Origin: JAGLSB01 sp023135955
GTDB lineage: Bacteria > Bacteroidota > Bacteroidia > Bacteroidales > GCA-2748055
Direction: 5' to 3'
Assembly: GCA_030673645.1 (NCBI GenBank)
Contig: DAOVIO010000003.1
Location: forward strand, 1 to 64,000
DNA: 64,000 nt
This document shows, piece by piece, positions 44,151-53,727 of this stretch. Within the stretch, counting starts at the first letter, position 1, and every line of letters begins with the position of its first letter. The translations under genes were made by a program, and so were the position numbers. The notes under the pieces are model-generated. The model was given only the letters and a program-made list of their open reading frames with translations. It was not told where the DNA came from and made no database searches.

Positions 44151-45398
44151 CTAATCTAATGAATGAATAACCAGGCCGCTTCGGAGTTTTGGTTCAAACC
44201 ATGTTGTTTTTGGGGGCATAATATTACCAGTATCAGCAATATCCATTAATTGCTTCATAGAAACAGGATAAAGAGCAAATGCAACTTCCATTTCACCAGA
44301 ATCAACCCGTCTTTTTAATTCCTTTAAGCCTCGGATACCGCCAACAAAATCAATACGTTTTGATTTCCTTAAATCTGCAATATCGAGTAAGGGTTCTAAA
44401 ATAGCTTCAGATAAAACATTCACATCAAGACTACGAATTGGATCGTTATCGTCATAAGTATCCTGATTTGCTGTCAATGAATACCAATTCCCATCGAGAT
44501 ACATGGAAAAATTATGAAAAGAATCCGGTTTATAAATTTCCTCTCCTTTCAGAGTAATGATGAAATTCTTGCTCAATTCTTCAACGAATTCTTTCTTAGT
44601 TAGTCCATTTAAATCTTTTACTAGTCTGTTGTAATCAATAATTGTGAGCTGACCGGCAGGGAAAAGAACTGTAAGAAAATAATTATACTCTTCTTTACCA
44701 GTATGGTTTGGATTATTTTTCTTTCTTTCATTTCCAACAAGCGCAGCAGCGGCAGTTCTATGGTGTCCATCGGCTACATATGTATATTTCACTTCATTAG
44801 CAAAGATCTCTTCAATTGTTCTGATTGTTTCCTTTTCATCGATAAGCCAAAAATGATGACCAATTCCATCTTCTGTCGAAAAGTCATATTCAGCTTTTGA
44901 TTTAACCACCTCAGCTACTATTGCGTCCAGGTCTTTATGATCAGGATAGGCAAAAAACACAGGTTCTGCATTAAATCCTGAAACACGAATATGATTCATC
45001 CGGTCTTCTTCTTTATCTGGACGAGTTAATTCATGCTTCTTAATAATATCATTCATGTAATCCTCAACTGCTGAGCAACCTACAATTCCATATTGAGTTT
45101 TACCAAACATTGTTTGTGCGTATACATACAGAAAATCCTCTTTATCCATAAAGAACATTTCATTGTCAATAAGCTGTTCAAGATTCTCTTTTGCTTTATT
45201 GTATACCTGATCCGAATGTAAATCCACATCTTCCGGCAGATCAACCTCCGGTTTTACAACATGCAAAAATGAATAAGGATTATCTTTTACTTCATCTCTG
45301 GCTTCGGAGGAATTAAGTACATCATAAGGCCGTGAAGCAACCTGATTTACAAATTCCTTTTTTGGTCTATAGCCCTTAAATGATTTTAGTATTGCCAT
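44151..45398 (-). CDS. DUF1015 family protein
   Basis: A 415-residue cytosolic protein whose hallmark is the opening FKGYRPKKEFVNQVASRPYDV and the central YVADGHHRTAAA, all typical of DUF1015. No enzyme activity is established that I know of; the HH-R pair suggests a nucleotidase- or ParB-like site. The gene follows serA by 45 nt, an arrangement I recall in several Bacteroidota, which points to serine metabolism. Confidence 0.88.
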   Translation of the reverse strand: MAILKSFKGYRPKKEFVNQVASRPYDVLNSSEARDEVKDNPYSFLHVVKPEVDLPEDVDLHSDQVYNKAKENLEQLIDNEMFFMDKEDFLYVYAQTMFGKTQYGIVGCSAVEDYMNDIIKKHELTRPDKEEDRMNHIRVSGFNAEPVFFAYPDHKDLDAIVAEVVKSKAEYDFSTEDGIGHHFWLIDEKETIRTIEEIFANEVKYTYVADGHHRTAAAALVGNERKKNNPNHTGKEEYNYFLTVLFPAGQLTIIDYNRLVKDLNGLTKKEFVEELSKNFIITLKGEEIYKPDSFHNFSMYLDGNWYSLTANQDTYDDNDPIRSLDVNVLSEAILEPLLDIADLRKSKRIDFVGGIRGLKELKRRVDSGEMEVAFALYPVSMKQLMDIADTGNIMPPKTTWFEPKLRSGLVIHSLD

Positions 45399-45443
45399 AA
45401 TAAAATATTACTTTCTGATTTTCTATCACCTTAAGATATCAAC

Positions 45444-46367
45444 TCAGAATTTATTAACCATAAATTTAATGTCTCCTTCTTCAGCAAAATTAATTATCTG
45501 AGTAGCAGCAGCAACCCCAGAATTAAGGTTTGCTTCGGCAGTTTGGGCACCCATTTTTTTAGGAGTAAAGAAGCAGCGATCTGCATAATCACTTTCAATT
45601 TCATCTTTGTTATCGGGAGCAACATCAGAGAAATATCTGAAATCTTTTCTCACTTGAAACATTCTCAAGAGTCCGTCCTCATGAATAACTTCTTTTCTTG
45701 CGGTATTGATAATCGTAGCTCCTTCTGGCATATTCTTCAACAGATCGTAATTAATACTACCCTTTGTTTTATCGTTAGCAGGGAGGTGCAAAGAAATATA
45801 CTGACATTTTGAATACAATGATTCTGCTGTTTCTTCCCACTTAACTCCGTCATTTTCAACCATTACTTTTTCAACAAAAGGATCGAAGGCATATACTTTC
45901 ATTCCAAAGCCTTTCGCAATTAAACCTACTATTCTTCCTACATAACCATAAGCATGAATACCAATCTTCTTACCTCTCAATTCAACACCGGCTGCACCGG
46001 AATATCTTTGGCGATTCATTAATATCATCATCCCAAAAACAAGCTCAGCGACAGCATTGGAATTCTGACCCGGTGTATTCATTACAACAATTTTCTTAGC
46101 TGTTGCTGCTTGTAAATCGACATTGTCATATCCTGCTCCTGCTCTTACAATAATTTTCAGTTTATTGCCCGCCTCAATTACTTTTTCATCAATCTTATCG
46201 CTACGTACAATAAGTGCGTCAACATCTTTTACTGCATCTAGTAAGTCTGTATGACTCTCATATTTCTCGAGTAGCAAGAATTCATTTCCTGATTCTCTTA
46301 CGACTTCTCTAATACTATCAACCGCTGATTTTGAGAATGGCTTTACTGTAGCTACTAATATTTTCAT
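45444..46367 (-). CDS. serA: D-3-phosphoglycerate dehydrogenase
   Basis: It oxidises 3-phosphoglycerate to begin serine synthesis. The protein is short (307 residues), without the C-terminal ACT domain that gives serine feedback. The NAD-binding stretch GIHAYGYVGRIVG is at 137-149 and the conserved Arg224 is in NTARKE. At the usual catalytic His position (TPHxGAST) it reads TPKKMGAQT (268-276), with Lys where His is expected; I recall the same reading in other Bacteroidota SerA, so it may be a family trait. It follows serC by 12 nt. Confidence 0.88.
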   Translation of the reverse strand: MKILVATVKPFSKSAVDSIREVVRESGNEFLLLEKYESHTDLLDAVKDVDALIVRSDKIDEKVIEAGNKLKIIVRAGAGYDNVDLQAATAKKIVVMNTPGQNSNAVAELVFGMMILMNRQRYSGAAGVELRGKKIGIHAYGYVGRIVGLIAKGFGMKVYAFDPFVEKVMVENDGVKWEETAESLYSKCQYISLHLPANDKTKGSINYDLLKNMPEGATIINTARKEVIHEDGLLRMFQVRKDFRYFSDVAPDNKDEIESDYADRCFFTPKKMGAQTAEANLNSGVAAATQIINFAEEGDIKFMVNKF

Positions 46368-46379
46368 TGTGTTATAATT

Positions 46380-47450
46380 TTAATTTTTACTTTCAAATTC
46401 CTTCATTGCATTTGTTAAAACGCCAACAGTTTCGATAGGCATGGCATTATATATTGAAGCCCTAAATCCTCCAACAGACCGATGACCCTTAATTCCTACA
46501 ATTCCTTTGGAAGTAGCAAACTCTAAAAATTCAGATTCCTTGTCCTTATAATTCTCTGACATAACAAATGTTACATTCATTATAGAACGATCTTTTTCGT
46601 CAGCAATATTTGAAACAAACATTTTATTTCGTGCAATCTCATTATACAACAATTCAGACTTTTCAATATTTGCTTTATACATAACTTCTATTCCTCCCAA
46701 TTGCTTATACCAACGCAGAGTATGAAGAGCAGCATATATTGATAGACATGGAGGTGTGTTAAACATTGAATCTGAATTGATATGCGTTGCATAATTCAAC
46801 ATAGTTGGAATATTTCTGTCAACTTTACCCAAAGCATCATTCTTGATTATTACAAAAGCTACACCTGCAGGCGCAAGGTTTTTCTGAGCTCCGCCATATA
46901 TCATTATATACTTTGAAACATCCATAGGACGACTAAAAATATCAGAAGACATATCTGCTATCAGAGGTACTTTACAATCTAAATCTTTCTTGATCTCAGT
47001 ACCATAAATTGTATTGTTCGTGGTAATATGAAAATAATCAGCATCTGCCGGAACTGAATAATCCTTAGGAATATAATTATATATTGTATTCTTTGATGAA
47101 CCAACAACCTCGACTTCTCCAAAATTCTTCGCTTCTTTTATGGCTTTTGCTGCCCAGGTACCCGTATCGAGATAAGCTGCTTTTTTATTCAGAAAATTAT
47201 ATGGAATCATGGCAAACTGCAAACTCGCACCACCATGAAGAAAAAGAATAGAGTATCCCTCGGGAATTCCCAAAAGCTCCTTAAAAAGATCCTGAGCCTC
47301 ACTCAGAATTGCCATAAAGTCTTTACTTCTGTGAGATATTTCCATCACAGACAACCCTGAACCATTCAAATTCAATACTCCTTTAGCTGTATTTTCAATA
47401 GTATACTGAGAAAGAATTGAAGGTCCAGCAGAAAAATTATACTTTTTCAT
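46380..47450 (-). CDS. serC: phosphoserine aminotransferase
   Basis: It transaminates 3-phosphohydroxypyruvate to phosphoserine, with 356 residues and PLP. The opening NFSAGPSILSQYTIE and the PLP Lys in GAQKNLAPAGVAFVII are standard, as are HRSKDFMAIL and HRSVGGFRASIYNAM near the C-terminus, which bind the phosphate. It forms a tight pair with serA, 12 nt apart, and follows comB by 124 nt. Confidence 0.96.
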   Translation of the reverse strand: MKKYNFSAGPSILSQYTIENTAKGVLNLNGSGLSVMEISHRSKDFMAILSEAQDLFKELLGIPEGYSILFLHGGASLQFAMIPYNFLNKKAAYLDTGTWAAKAIKEAKNFGEVEVVGSSKNTIYNYIPKDYSVPADADYFHITTNNTIYGTEIKKDLDCKVPLIADMSSDIFSRPMDVSKYIMIYGGAQKNLAPAGVAFVIIKNDALGKVDRNIPTMLNYATHINSDSMFNTPPCLSIYAALHTLRWYKQLGGIEVMYKANIEKSELLYNEIARNKMFVSNIADEKDRSIMNVTFVMSENYKDKESEFLEFATSKGIVGIKGHRSVGGFRASIYNAMPIETVGVLTNAMKEFESKN

Positions 47451-47574
47451 ATTTAATATATATTAGATTTTTAATGATGTAAAATTAAGTATTTAATTAC
47501 GAATCTTAAGCACAAATACAGTAATGGTTAATAAATAATAGTTTATTGTTAATTAATTCACAAATATATCAATT

Positions 47575-48309
47575 TTAAAGCTTAACCAGATGATTTTTTC
47601 TCAGAATTGGAATAATTGAGGTTTGATTAAGTGTGTGACAATACTCAATTACATCATCCAGGTTATTCTTCTTTAATCGAGTACGTTGGGCTGCTTTTTG
47701 GATATACTCAACGAGATTATCCTTGGCAAGTAACCATAAGTCCTGAGCAGCATAGGCAGAATCACATATAGTATAGAATTGATCTGTTTTCAATAATGCA
47801 TCTACAACGGCACCAGCAAAAAGGGTGTCCTCAAGGTTAATTTTATTCTTCCATCCGGCACAGAGAATCAGAACCTCAGTATTTTCCTTTTTAAGATGAT
47901 CAATAATTCCTCCAAGATTTAGAAATGCACCAACTAAAACTTGCTTTGACGAGGATGCTAGTTGAATGGCTTGTGTCCCATTAGTAGTTGAATAAACTAT
48001 ATCATTATCTTTTACCCTTTCAGGTGTAAAATTGAATGGAGAATTCCCAAAATCAGCAAAGTCTCTGACTATCCCATCCCTTTCAGCAGCAACCATATAA
48101 CCTGAATCTTTCATCGCTTTAGCCTCTTCAAGTGTGGCAACAGGAATAATTTTTTTTGCACCGTTCATGAATGCTGCAACAATAGCAGAAGAGGCTCTTA
48201 GAACATCGGTTACTACAGCAATAGCCTCTTTGTTTTCATAATTCTTGTACAAAGCCGGACTTAAACAAACTTCTATTTTCTTTTTATCGATCACTTTAAT
48301 TATTTTCAA
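47575..48309 (-). CDS. comB: 2-phosphosulfolactate phosphatase
   Basis: It removes phosphate from 2-phosphosulfolactate, a Mg-dependent step first described in coenzyme M synthesis. Its 244 residues fit ComB, with VTDVLRASSAIVAAF (with the conserved Asp and Arg), STTNGTQAI, LILCAGWKNK and EDTLFAGAVVDALL. Coenzyme M itself is not expected here; in Bacteroidota a sulfolactate or sulfonolipid link is possible but not shown. The gene follows gcvT by 28 nt and precedes serC. Confidence 0.88.
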   Translation of the reverse strand: MKIIKVIDKKKIEVCLSPALYKNYENKEAIAVVTDVLRASSAIVAAFMNGAKKIIPVATLEEAKAMKDSGYMVAAERDGIVRDFADFGNSPFNFTPERVKDNDIVYSTTNGTQAIQLASSSKQVLVGAFLNLGGIIDHLKKENTEVLILCAGWKNKINLEDTLFAGAVVDALLKTDQFYTICDSAYAAQDLWLLAKDNLVEYIQKAAQRTRLKKNNLDDVIEYCHTLNQTSIIPILRKNHLVKL

Positions 48310-48337
48310 TTTATATTATACTCCAGGTAAATTAACA

Positions 48338-49429
48338 TTAGTTTTCTTTATAAAAAGGCATTTTCACAATAACTGCTCTAAGATCCTTATTCCTTACACG
48401 GATGATTATTTCTGTTCCAATATTTGAAAAAACAGTCTTGATATAAGCCATTCCAATACCCTTTTTAAGCATTGGGGACATCGTTCCGGAAGTAACCTCG
48501 CCAATCTCCTCTCCATTCAAACTAAAAACTTTATAATGTTGTCTGGGAATTCCACGATCAATCATTTCGAAACCTCTCAACTTTCTATTAACACCATCTC
48601 TTTTTTGATTCTGCAGAAGCTCCTTATCAATAAAATCATTGTTTTCTGAGAATTTAGTAATCCAGCCTAATCCTGCTTCCAGGGGGGAGGTTGTTTCATT
48701 AATTTCATTTCCATAAAGACAGAATCCCATTTCAAGACGTAGAGTATCTCTGGATGCCAATCCTACTGGAAGAATACCATATTCAGCACCCGCCTTCATA
48801 ATTTTATCCCATATCTCATCTCCTTCGCTATTATAGAAATATAATTCGAATCCTCCGGCACCGGTATATCCGGTATTAGAAATAATTACCTTTTTAATTC
48901 CAGCAAATTCAATTGTTCTAAAAGTATAATAAGGAATAGTGTTCAAATCAATATCCGTTAACTTCTGTAAAGCCTTTTGAGCCATAGGTCCCTGAACGGC
49001 AAGTTGAGAAATAAGATCAGAGGCATTTTCCAACTCAGCATTTATAGTATTACATTTCTGAACCCACTCCCAATCTTTCTCAATATTAGCTCCATTTACG
49101 ACCAGAAGATATTTTTCCTCCTCATATTTATAAACTAACAAATCATCTACTATTCCACCTTCCCCATTTGGAAAACAGGAGTATTGTATCCTTCCCGACT
49201 CAAGTTTATCAACATCATTACTAGTAATATTTTGAACCAGATTCCTGGCATTTTTTCCTTTTACCCAAAATTCACCCATATGGGAAACATCAAATAAACC
49301 AAGCCTTTCTCTAACATTTACATGTTCAATATTTATTCCGGAATATTCAATAGGCATATTAAAACCTACAAATTCAACCATTCTTGCACCTGCTGCCCTG
49401 TGCTTGTCATTAAAAATCGTTGTTTTCAT
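48338..49429 (-). CDS. gcvT: aminomethyltransferase (glycine cleavage T protein)
   Basis: The T protein moves the aminomethyl group from lipoylated H protein to tetrahydrofolate, releasing ammonia and methylene-THF. Its 363 residues are normal. Visible motifs are GARMVEFVGFNMPIEYSG, LFDVSHMGEFWV, ISNTGYTGAGGFELYF, LGLGWI-type folate stretches, and EVTSGTMSPMLKKGIGMAY near the end. gcvH and gcvP are not in this window. No glycine riboswitch was seen before it. Confidence 0.96.
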   Translation of the reverse strand: MKTTIFNDKHRAAGARMVEFVGFNMPIEYSGINIEHVNVRERLGLFDVSHMGEFWVKGKNARNLVQNITSNDVDKLESGRIQYSCFPNGEGGIVDDLLVYKYEEEKYLLVVNGANIEKDWEWVQKCNTINAELENASDLISQLAVQGPMAQKALQKLTDIDLNTIPYYTFRTIEFAGIKKVIISNTGYTGAGGFELYFYNSEGDEIWDKIMKAGAEYGILPVGLASRDTLRLEMGFCLYGNEINETTSPLEAGLGWITKFSENNDFIDKELLQNQKRDGVNRKLRGFEMIDRGIPRQHYKVFSLNGEEIGEVTSGTMSPMLKKGIGMAYIKTVFSNIGTEIIIRVRNKDLRAVIVKMPFYKEN

Positions 49430-49592
49430 TAAAAATCATTTTACATTTAGAATAATAGGAGGACAATGAAATCCAGATTTCCATGACAAAAGTATTTTAT
49501 TTTTAGCAGATAAAAACTTGTTTAATAGCAGAGTCGTCGAAATAAAATTATCCAACAACACCTATAAAAAATGAAACAAATGTTTTGGTCTA

Positions 49593-51680
49593 TTACTTTG
49601 AAAGGACCTTAAATTCTACTCTTCTGTTCTTCTCTCTACCTTCCTCGGTATCATTAGGTGAGATAGGTTGAGTAAAGGCATATCCTTTTGACTCGAGTCG
49701 GGAAGAATTAATTCCTTGAGAAACAATATAATCTACAACGGCCTTTGCTCTTTCTTTAGAAATCCTTGTATTAACCTTAAGAGAGCCAGTATTATCTGTA
49801 TGACCAGATATTTCAAGTCTAATTGTTTCGTTATTTTCCAGAAACTTAATAACCTGATTTAATTGTTCATAAGAATCGGTTTTAAGAGTTGATTTACTGG
49901 TCTCAAAATATATATTCTCTAGAACAACTTTGGTTCCAACTTCTATCTTATCTAAACGGAAATCTACTACCATTGGCTCGTCTGCTGAAGCTTTTGTCAT
50001 ATCTACTACATCGAGGTAAAAGAGATAATCTTTCACCACGACTTCAACACCATAATTCTTCCCTTCTGCGAATTTGACTTTATATAAACCGCTATCGGCA
50101 GAAATAGCTGTAGCTGCCACTGTTGATTTGTCGATATCAATGAATTCTAGTTTACCGAATAATCCTTCCCCTGTTTCATTATCAATGAGTTTACCAGTAA
50201 GATAGAAAAATGAGTCAATCGCAATTGTTTCTGGAAGTGAGTAAAAACCTTTCTTTATAGTATCAGGAATGCCTGCAATCAGAATATCCTCAATACTTAA
50301 CATAAGCTCTTTTTCAGAACCTAAGAATGTTATTTTGTAAATATCTTTACCGCCAAAACCTCCATTTCTTATTGTTGAGTAATAGGCATAATTTCCATTT
50401 TCAGGTATAGAAAAAAACAAATCATTATCAGGTGTATTAATTGGGTATCCCATATTCTCAGGATCTGACCACGTTCCATCTTCAAGTCTGTGCGTGTAGA
50501 AAATATCATATCCTCCCATTGAATTATGACCTTTTGAGGAGAAATACATTTCATTGCCTAATGGCGTAAGGAATATGCCTTCCTCATCGTACTCAGTATT
50601 AATCAAACTACCCATACTTACAGGATCATTCCACTTCCCTCCTTCATCCAAAGTACTGTACAGGATATCTTTACCCCCTTTGGTAATTTCTATATTTGCT
50701 GAAATATAATATAGAGTATCCAATGTTGAATTAAAAAACACACTACCTTCTGCTTGTTCACTTCTAAGATTTTTTTGCATTTTCTTTGGTGATTTCCATA
50801 TGTCTTTTGTTGGATGATGTTCAGATATCACAACATCTCCTCCATGTTTTCCTCCACTATATATATACAGTTTATCTCCTCCCGAAGCTAAACCCACCAA
50901 TGCTTCATTGCTTGAAGTATTTATTTTTCCAGGTAATGGAACTGCTTTTGACCAGACACCATTCATATCAAGTTCTGAATAAAATATATCCTCGAAAAAC
51001 TTATTATCATATGGATTTCTCACATCTTTCTTTCCTTGCGATCTTCTGGAAGTAAAATATATGGATGAGCCATCCTTATTGAAAATAGAAAAATAATCGT
51101 CAGAATTTGAATTAATACTATCTCCCATATTGGAAATTATCACCCTTAATGGATTTTCAATCAATTCTTTTCCACTTTTACATTCCTTTACCAATTTATC
51201 TATTTTGATCACATCATTAATAAGTCCAAGAGATGAAGCCTTTTTTCTATAACTTTGATAATGTTCTATAGCTTTATCAAAATCCATAACCATATGGTAG
51301 GCACTGCCTAAATGAAACTCTATTTTAGGATGAAGATCAGGGGCTACATTAAATGCCTTTCTCAAATATTGCAAAGCATCATATTTATCATCAGTATATA
51401 AATAACAAATCCCAATTCTATAATTCAGAATTGTATTTTCACTATTGTATTGGTGTGCAAAAAGAAAATGATCTCTGGCAATTGGATACGTTCCAATTCC
51501 TTCCTCAAAATAAACCTCGGCAAGCCTTAAACTTTTCCATGCTTCCTTTAAACCTTCCTCTTGTTCGGTTTTAAAATCTTTCTTTTTAATTCTCAATTCA
51601 AATTCATCTTCTTCCTTTTGGGAAAAAACAGAAAACTCAATCAAAAAAAGAAATACGAATAAACTTACTATGGATTTCAT
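49593..51680 (-). CDS. PorE-like OmpA family protein with TPR and PD40 repeats
   Basis: From the ATG at 51680 the protein has 695 residues and a signal peptide (to about FSVFSQ). TPR-like helices (about 40-160, with YDALQYLRKAFNVAPDLHP) are followed by PD40/WD40-like beta-propeller blades with repeats such as SIYFTSRR and EMYFSSKGHNSMGGYDIFY (180-460), a carboxypeptidase-regulatory-type domain (about 500-580), and an OmpA peptidoglycan-binding domain with ISGHTDNTGSLKVNTRIS (about 585-695). This order matches PorE, a T9SS component that links to peptidoglycan, but many Bacteroidota also have non-T9SS relatives. Confidence 0.82.
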   Translation of the reverse strand: MKSIVSLFVFLFLIEFSVFSQKEEDEFELRIKKKDFKTEQEEGLKEAWKSLRLAEVYFEEGIGTYPIARDHFLFAHQYNSENTILNYRIGICYLYTDDKYDALQYLRKAFNVAPDLHPKIEFHLGSAYHMVMDFDKAIEHYQSYRKKASSLGLINDVIKIDKLVKECKSGKELIENPLRVIISNMGDSINSNSDDYFSIFNKDGSSIYFTSRRSQGKKDVRNPYDNKFFEDIFYSELDMNGVWSKAVPLPGKINTSSNEALVGLASGGDKLYIYSGGKHGGDVVISEHHPTKDIWKSPKKMQKNLRSEQAEGSVFFNSTLDTLYYISANIEITKGGKDILYSTLDEGGKWNDPVSMGSLINTEYDEEGIFLTPLGNEMYFSSKGHNSMGGYDIFYTHRLEDGTWSDPENMGYPINTPDNDLFFSIPENGNYAYYSTIRNGGFGGKDIYKITFLGSEKELMLSIEDILIAGIPDTIKKGFYSLPETIAIDSFFYLTGKLIDNETGEGLFGKLEFIDIDKSTVAATAISADSGLYKVKFAEGKNYGVEVVVKDYLFYLDVVDMTKASADEPMVVDFRLDKIEVGTKVVLENIYFETSKSTLKTDSYEQLNQVIKFLENNETIRLEISGHTDNTGSLKVNTRISKERAKAVVDYIVSQGINSSRLESKGYAFTQPISPNDTEEGREKNRRVEFKVLSK

Positions 51681-51808
51681 TTGTCTATATTTTATTTTAT
51701 TGGTCAAATAACCCCTATGGGCTCAACAAATTTAATATCTTACTCACAATTATTTTCTTTTACCCCAATGTACATTGGGATTAGTATTTCAAAAAAAAAT
51801 TATTATTT

Positions 51809-52843
51809 CTATTTACACTCTTCTATATACTTACCTGCTTCCTCAATGCCCAATTCAAGTGCCATATTCCAATCCCAGCAAGCCCCATCCAAATCTCCCA
51901 TAAGCTCCTTTACCAAACCACGATTTAAATAGGCCTGACCATAATCAGGAATGTCATTTAAAACATCATCGAATAAAGAAACTGATAAAACATGATCGCC
52001 CAATTTAGCAACTGCGCTTGCTTTATTATTATTAGCAAAGGCATATAAGTTATCAATGGATATCGCCATATCGAAATCGGTCAAAGCAGACTCATAATCC
52101 GTCAGAAAATAATGCACTGTACCTCTATTATTATATGCAATTGCAAATTCAGGATCAAGAGTAATTGCAACATTATAGTCCTCAAGAGCACCTTCATAGT
52201 CACCCAGAACAATCTTTACACTCCCCATATTATTAAACGCCATAGGAAAATCATGTTTATAATCTGTGGCCAATCTATAATCGTGCAATGCACCTTGAAG
52301 ATCCCCAAGGGCTCTTTTAGCTGTAGCTCTATCGTGATATGCGTTCGGTAAATCAGGGTTCATATTTACTGCTTCTGTAAAATCCTCGATTGAACCAGAA
52401 TAATCATCAAGTAACAATTTATATAGACCACGGTAATAATATGCCTGATATTCTTTATAACCATTATCAATAGCGCGATCAAAATTTTGAAGAATACCTG
52501 TTGCGGTATCAGTTCTGAAATTCAGATAAGCCAAAAAAAAGTACGCTTCTCCCAAATTCGGATTTGAAGAGATAACAGTTTCAAAATCATCCAATGCAGA
52601 ATCAAAATTGCTCAGCTCAACATTAGATTTTGCCCGAAGCATGAAGGCTTCAGTAAAATCTGGTTTTAACTCAATACAATAATTCAACGAATTCACAGCA
52701 TTAGAAAAGGCTCCTATTTGAATGAATTCAACAGCTTTATTGTAAGCCTTCTCAGATTCTTTCTTAGTTTTATCAGGCATTTGAGAAAAGGATAAAGCAA
52801 AGCTTCCTACCAAGAAAACAAGTAAAATATTAGTTCGTTTCAT
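51809..52843 (-). CDS. exported TPR repeat protein
   Basis: A 344-residue protein with a signal peptide (MKRTNILLVFLVGSFALSFS) and about eight tandem TPR units, very regular: for example FSNAVNSLNYCIELKPDFTEA, LGDYEGALEDYNVAITLDPEF and ESALTDFDMAISIDNLYAFA. The closing lines GDLDGACWDWNMALELG end the last repeat. It likely acts as an envelope scaffold. It lies just upstream of the PorE-like gene (128 nt), so it could serve the same machine. Confidence 0.85.
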   Translation of the reverse strand: MKRTNILLVFLVGSFALSFSQMPDKTKKESEKAYNKAVEFIQIGAFSNAVNSLNYCIELKPDFTEAFMLRAKSNVELSNFDSALDDFETVISSNPNLGEAYFFLAYLNFRTDTATGILQNFDRAIDNGYKEYQAYYYRGLYKLLLDDYSGSIEDFTEAVNMNPDLPNAYHDRATAKRALGDLQGALHDYRLATDYKHDFPMAFNNMGSVKIVLGDYEGALEDYNVAITLDPEFAIAYNNRGTVHYFLTDYESALTDFDMAISIDNLYAFANNNKASAVAKLGDHVLSVSLFDDVLNDIPDYGQAYLNRGLVKELMGDLDGACWDWNMALELGIEEAGKYIEECK

Positions 52844-53363
52844 CTCTTTATTATTTATTTTTTCATAAGGTATCTATTTAAACTTTATTCCCCAATATAA
52901 AAATCGGGGCAGCATATGAGTTCTCAGTATGAAGCTGATCGGCTTTTGTAACTCATACATATCTGCAGTAAAGAGTGAAATAGACTTGATTGAATATATG
53001 TGTCCATTTATGCTAAAATTATTTTTACCATGATAGAATCATGAGTCATCATTTTAGTTCATCAACTCAATTTATCATAATATAAAAACTCTGCCAAACT
53101 TTGATAAAAGCAAATTAAACTCTCTATTTTAGACAAATAAAAAATAGCAGCAGTTGCATTAGTAATTATTTTTTCAATAATTACTTAATTGCTATCTTTC
53201 CGTCATTTATTTGGTATTAATATTACAAAAAAAATCAAAGAATGTTATTATTGTAAATAAAAGACTTTTAAATCTAAAATTAAAGAAATAAATTTACTTT
53301 TAATTAACAGTTGAAGAATTACTAAAGTTTTATTTTTATTTCCTTTTTTTAATAATTGAATTA
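52844..53363. other. 520-base gene-free region before the Hpt gene
   Basis: The stretch is AT-rich and lies between divergent genes. It has a CCCC/GGGG hairpin around 52892-52912 (12-nt loop region) and a perfect 10-bp inverted repeat at 53161-53185 (listed separately). I see no frame above 60 residues, no RNA gene and no clear -7 box. It must hold the promoters for both flanking genes. Confidence 0.5.
53161..53185. repeat. AT-rich inverted repeat before the Hpt gene
   Basis: AGTAATTATT (53161-53170) and AATAATTACT (53176-53185) are perfect 10-bp inverted arms with a 5-nt loop, about 180 nt before the Hpt start. It could be an operator or an RNA hairpin; there is nothing to choose between them in sequence. 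Confidence 0.45.
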
Positions 53364-53717
53364 GTGAGAACAAATTTAGAATATTTACGGTCGATGAGTG
53401 GAGACAGCACCGAACTGATTGTTGAACTAATAGATATTTTCAATGATCAAGTAATTGAATTCTCATCAAACTTACAAAGTTATCTTGATAAAAAAGATTA
53501 TGATGCCCTGGGCAAATTGGCACATAAAGCAAAATCATCTGTTTCAATAATGGGGATGAGCGAATTATCAGGAAAGCTAAAAGATTTGGAAATGGATGTT
53601 AAAACCGCTACTAATATTGAAGGTTATCAGGAATATGTTAATTTCTTTAAGGCAGAAAGCCTTGAAGCCGTAAAGGAACTTAACGATTATAAGAATAAAA
53701 TTAATCAACTTAAATAG
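53364..53717 (+). CDS. Hpt domain phosphotransfer protein
   Basis: A single-domain histidine phosphotransfer protein of 117 residues, starting with GTG at 53364. The four-helix Hpt bundle carries the phospho-accepting His54 in KLAHKAKSSVSIMG, fitting the family H-x-x-K...G pattern. It should relay phosphate between a hybrid sensor kinase and a response regulator, neither of which is in the window. It precedes the STAS gene by 10 nt, so the two are co-transcribed. Confidence 0.88.
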   Translation: MRTNLEYLRSMSGDSTELIVELIDIFNDQVIEFSSNLQSYLDKKDYDALGKLAHKAKSSVSIMGMSELSGKLKDLEMDVKTATNIEGYQEYVNFFKAESLEAVKELNDYKNKINQLK

Positions 53718-53727
53718 AAGATTATTT

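Noticed and set aside
49430..49592. Glycine riboswitch before gcvT
   Set aside because: No paired aptamer core could be recognised; the region is plain AT-rich sequence.
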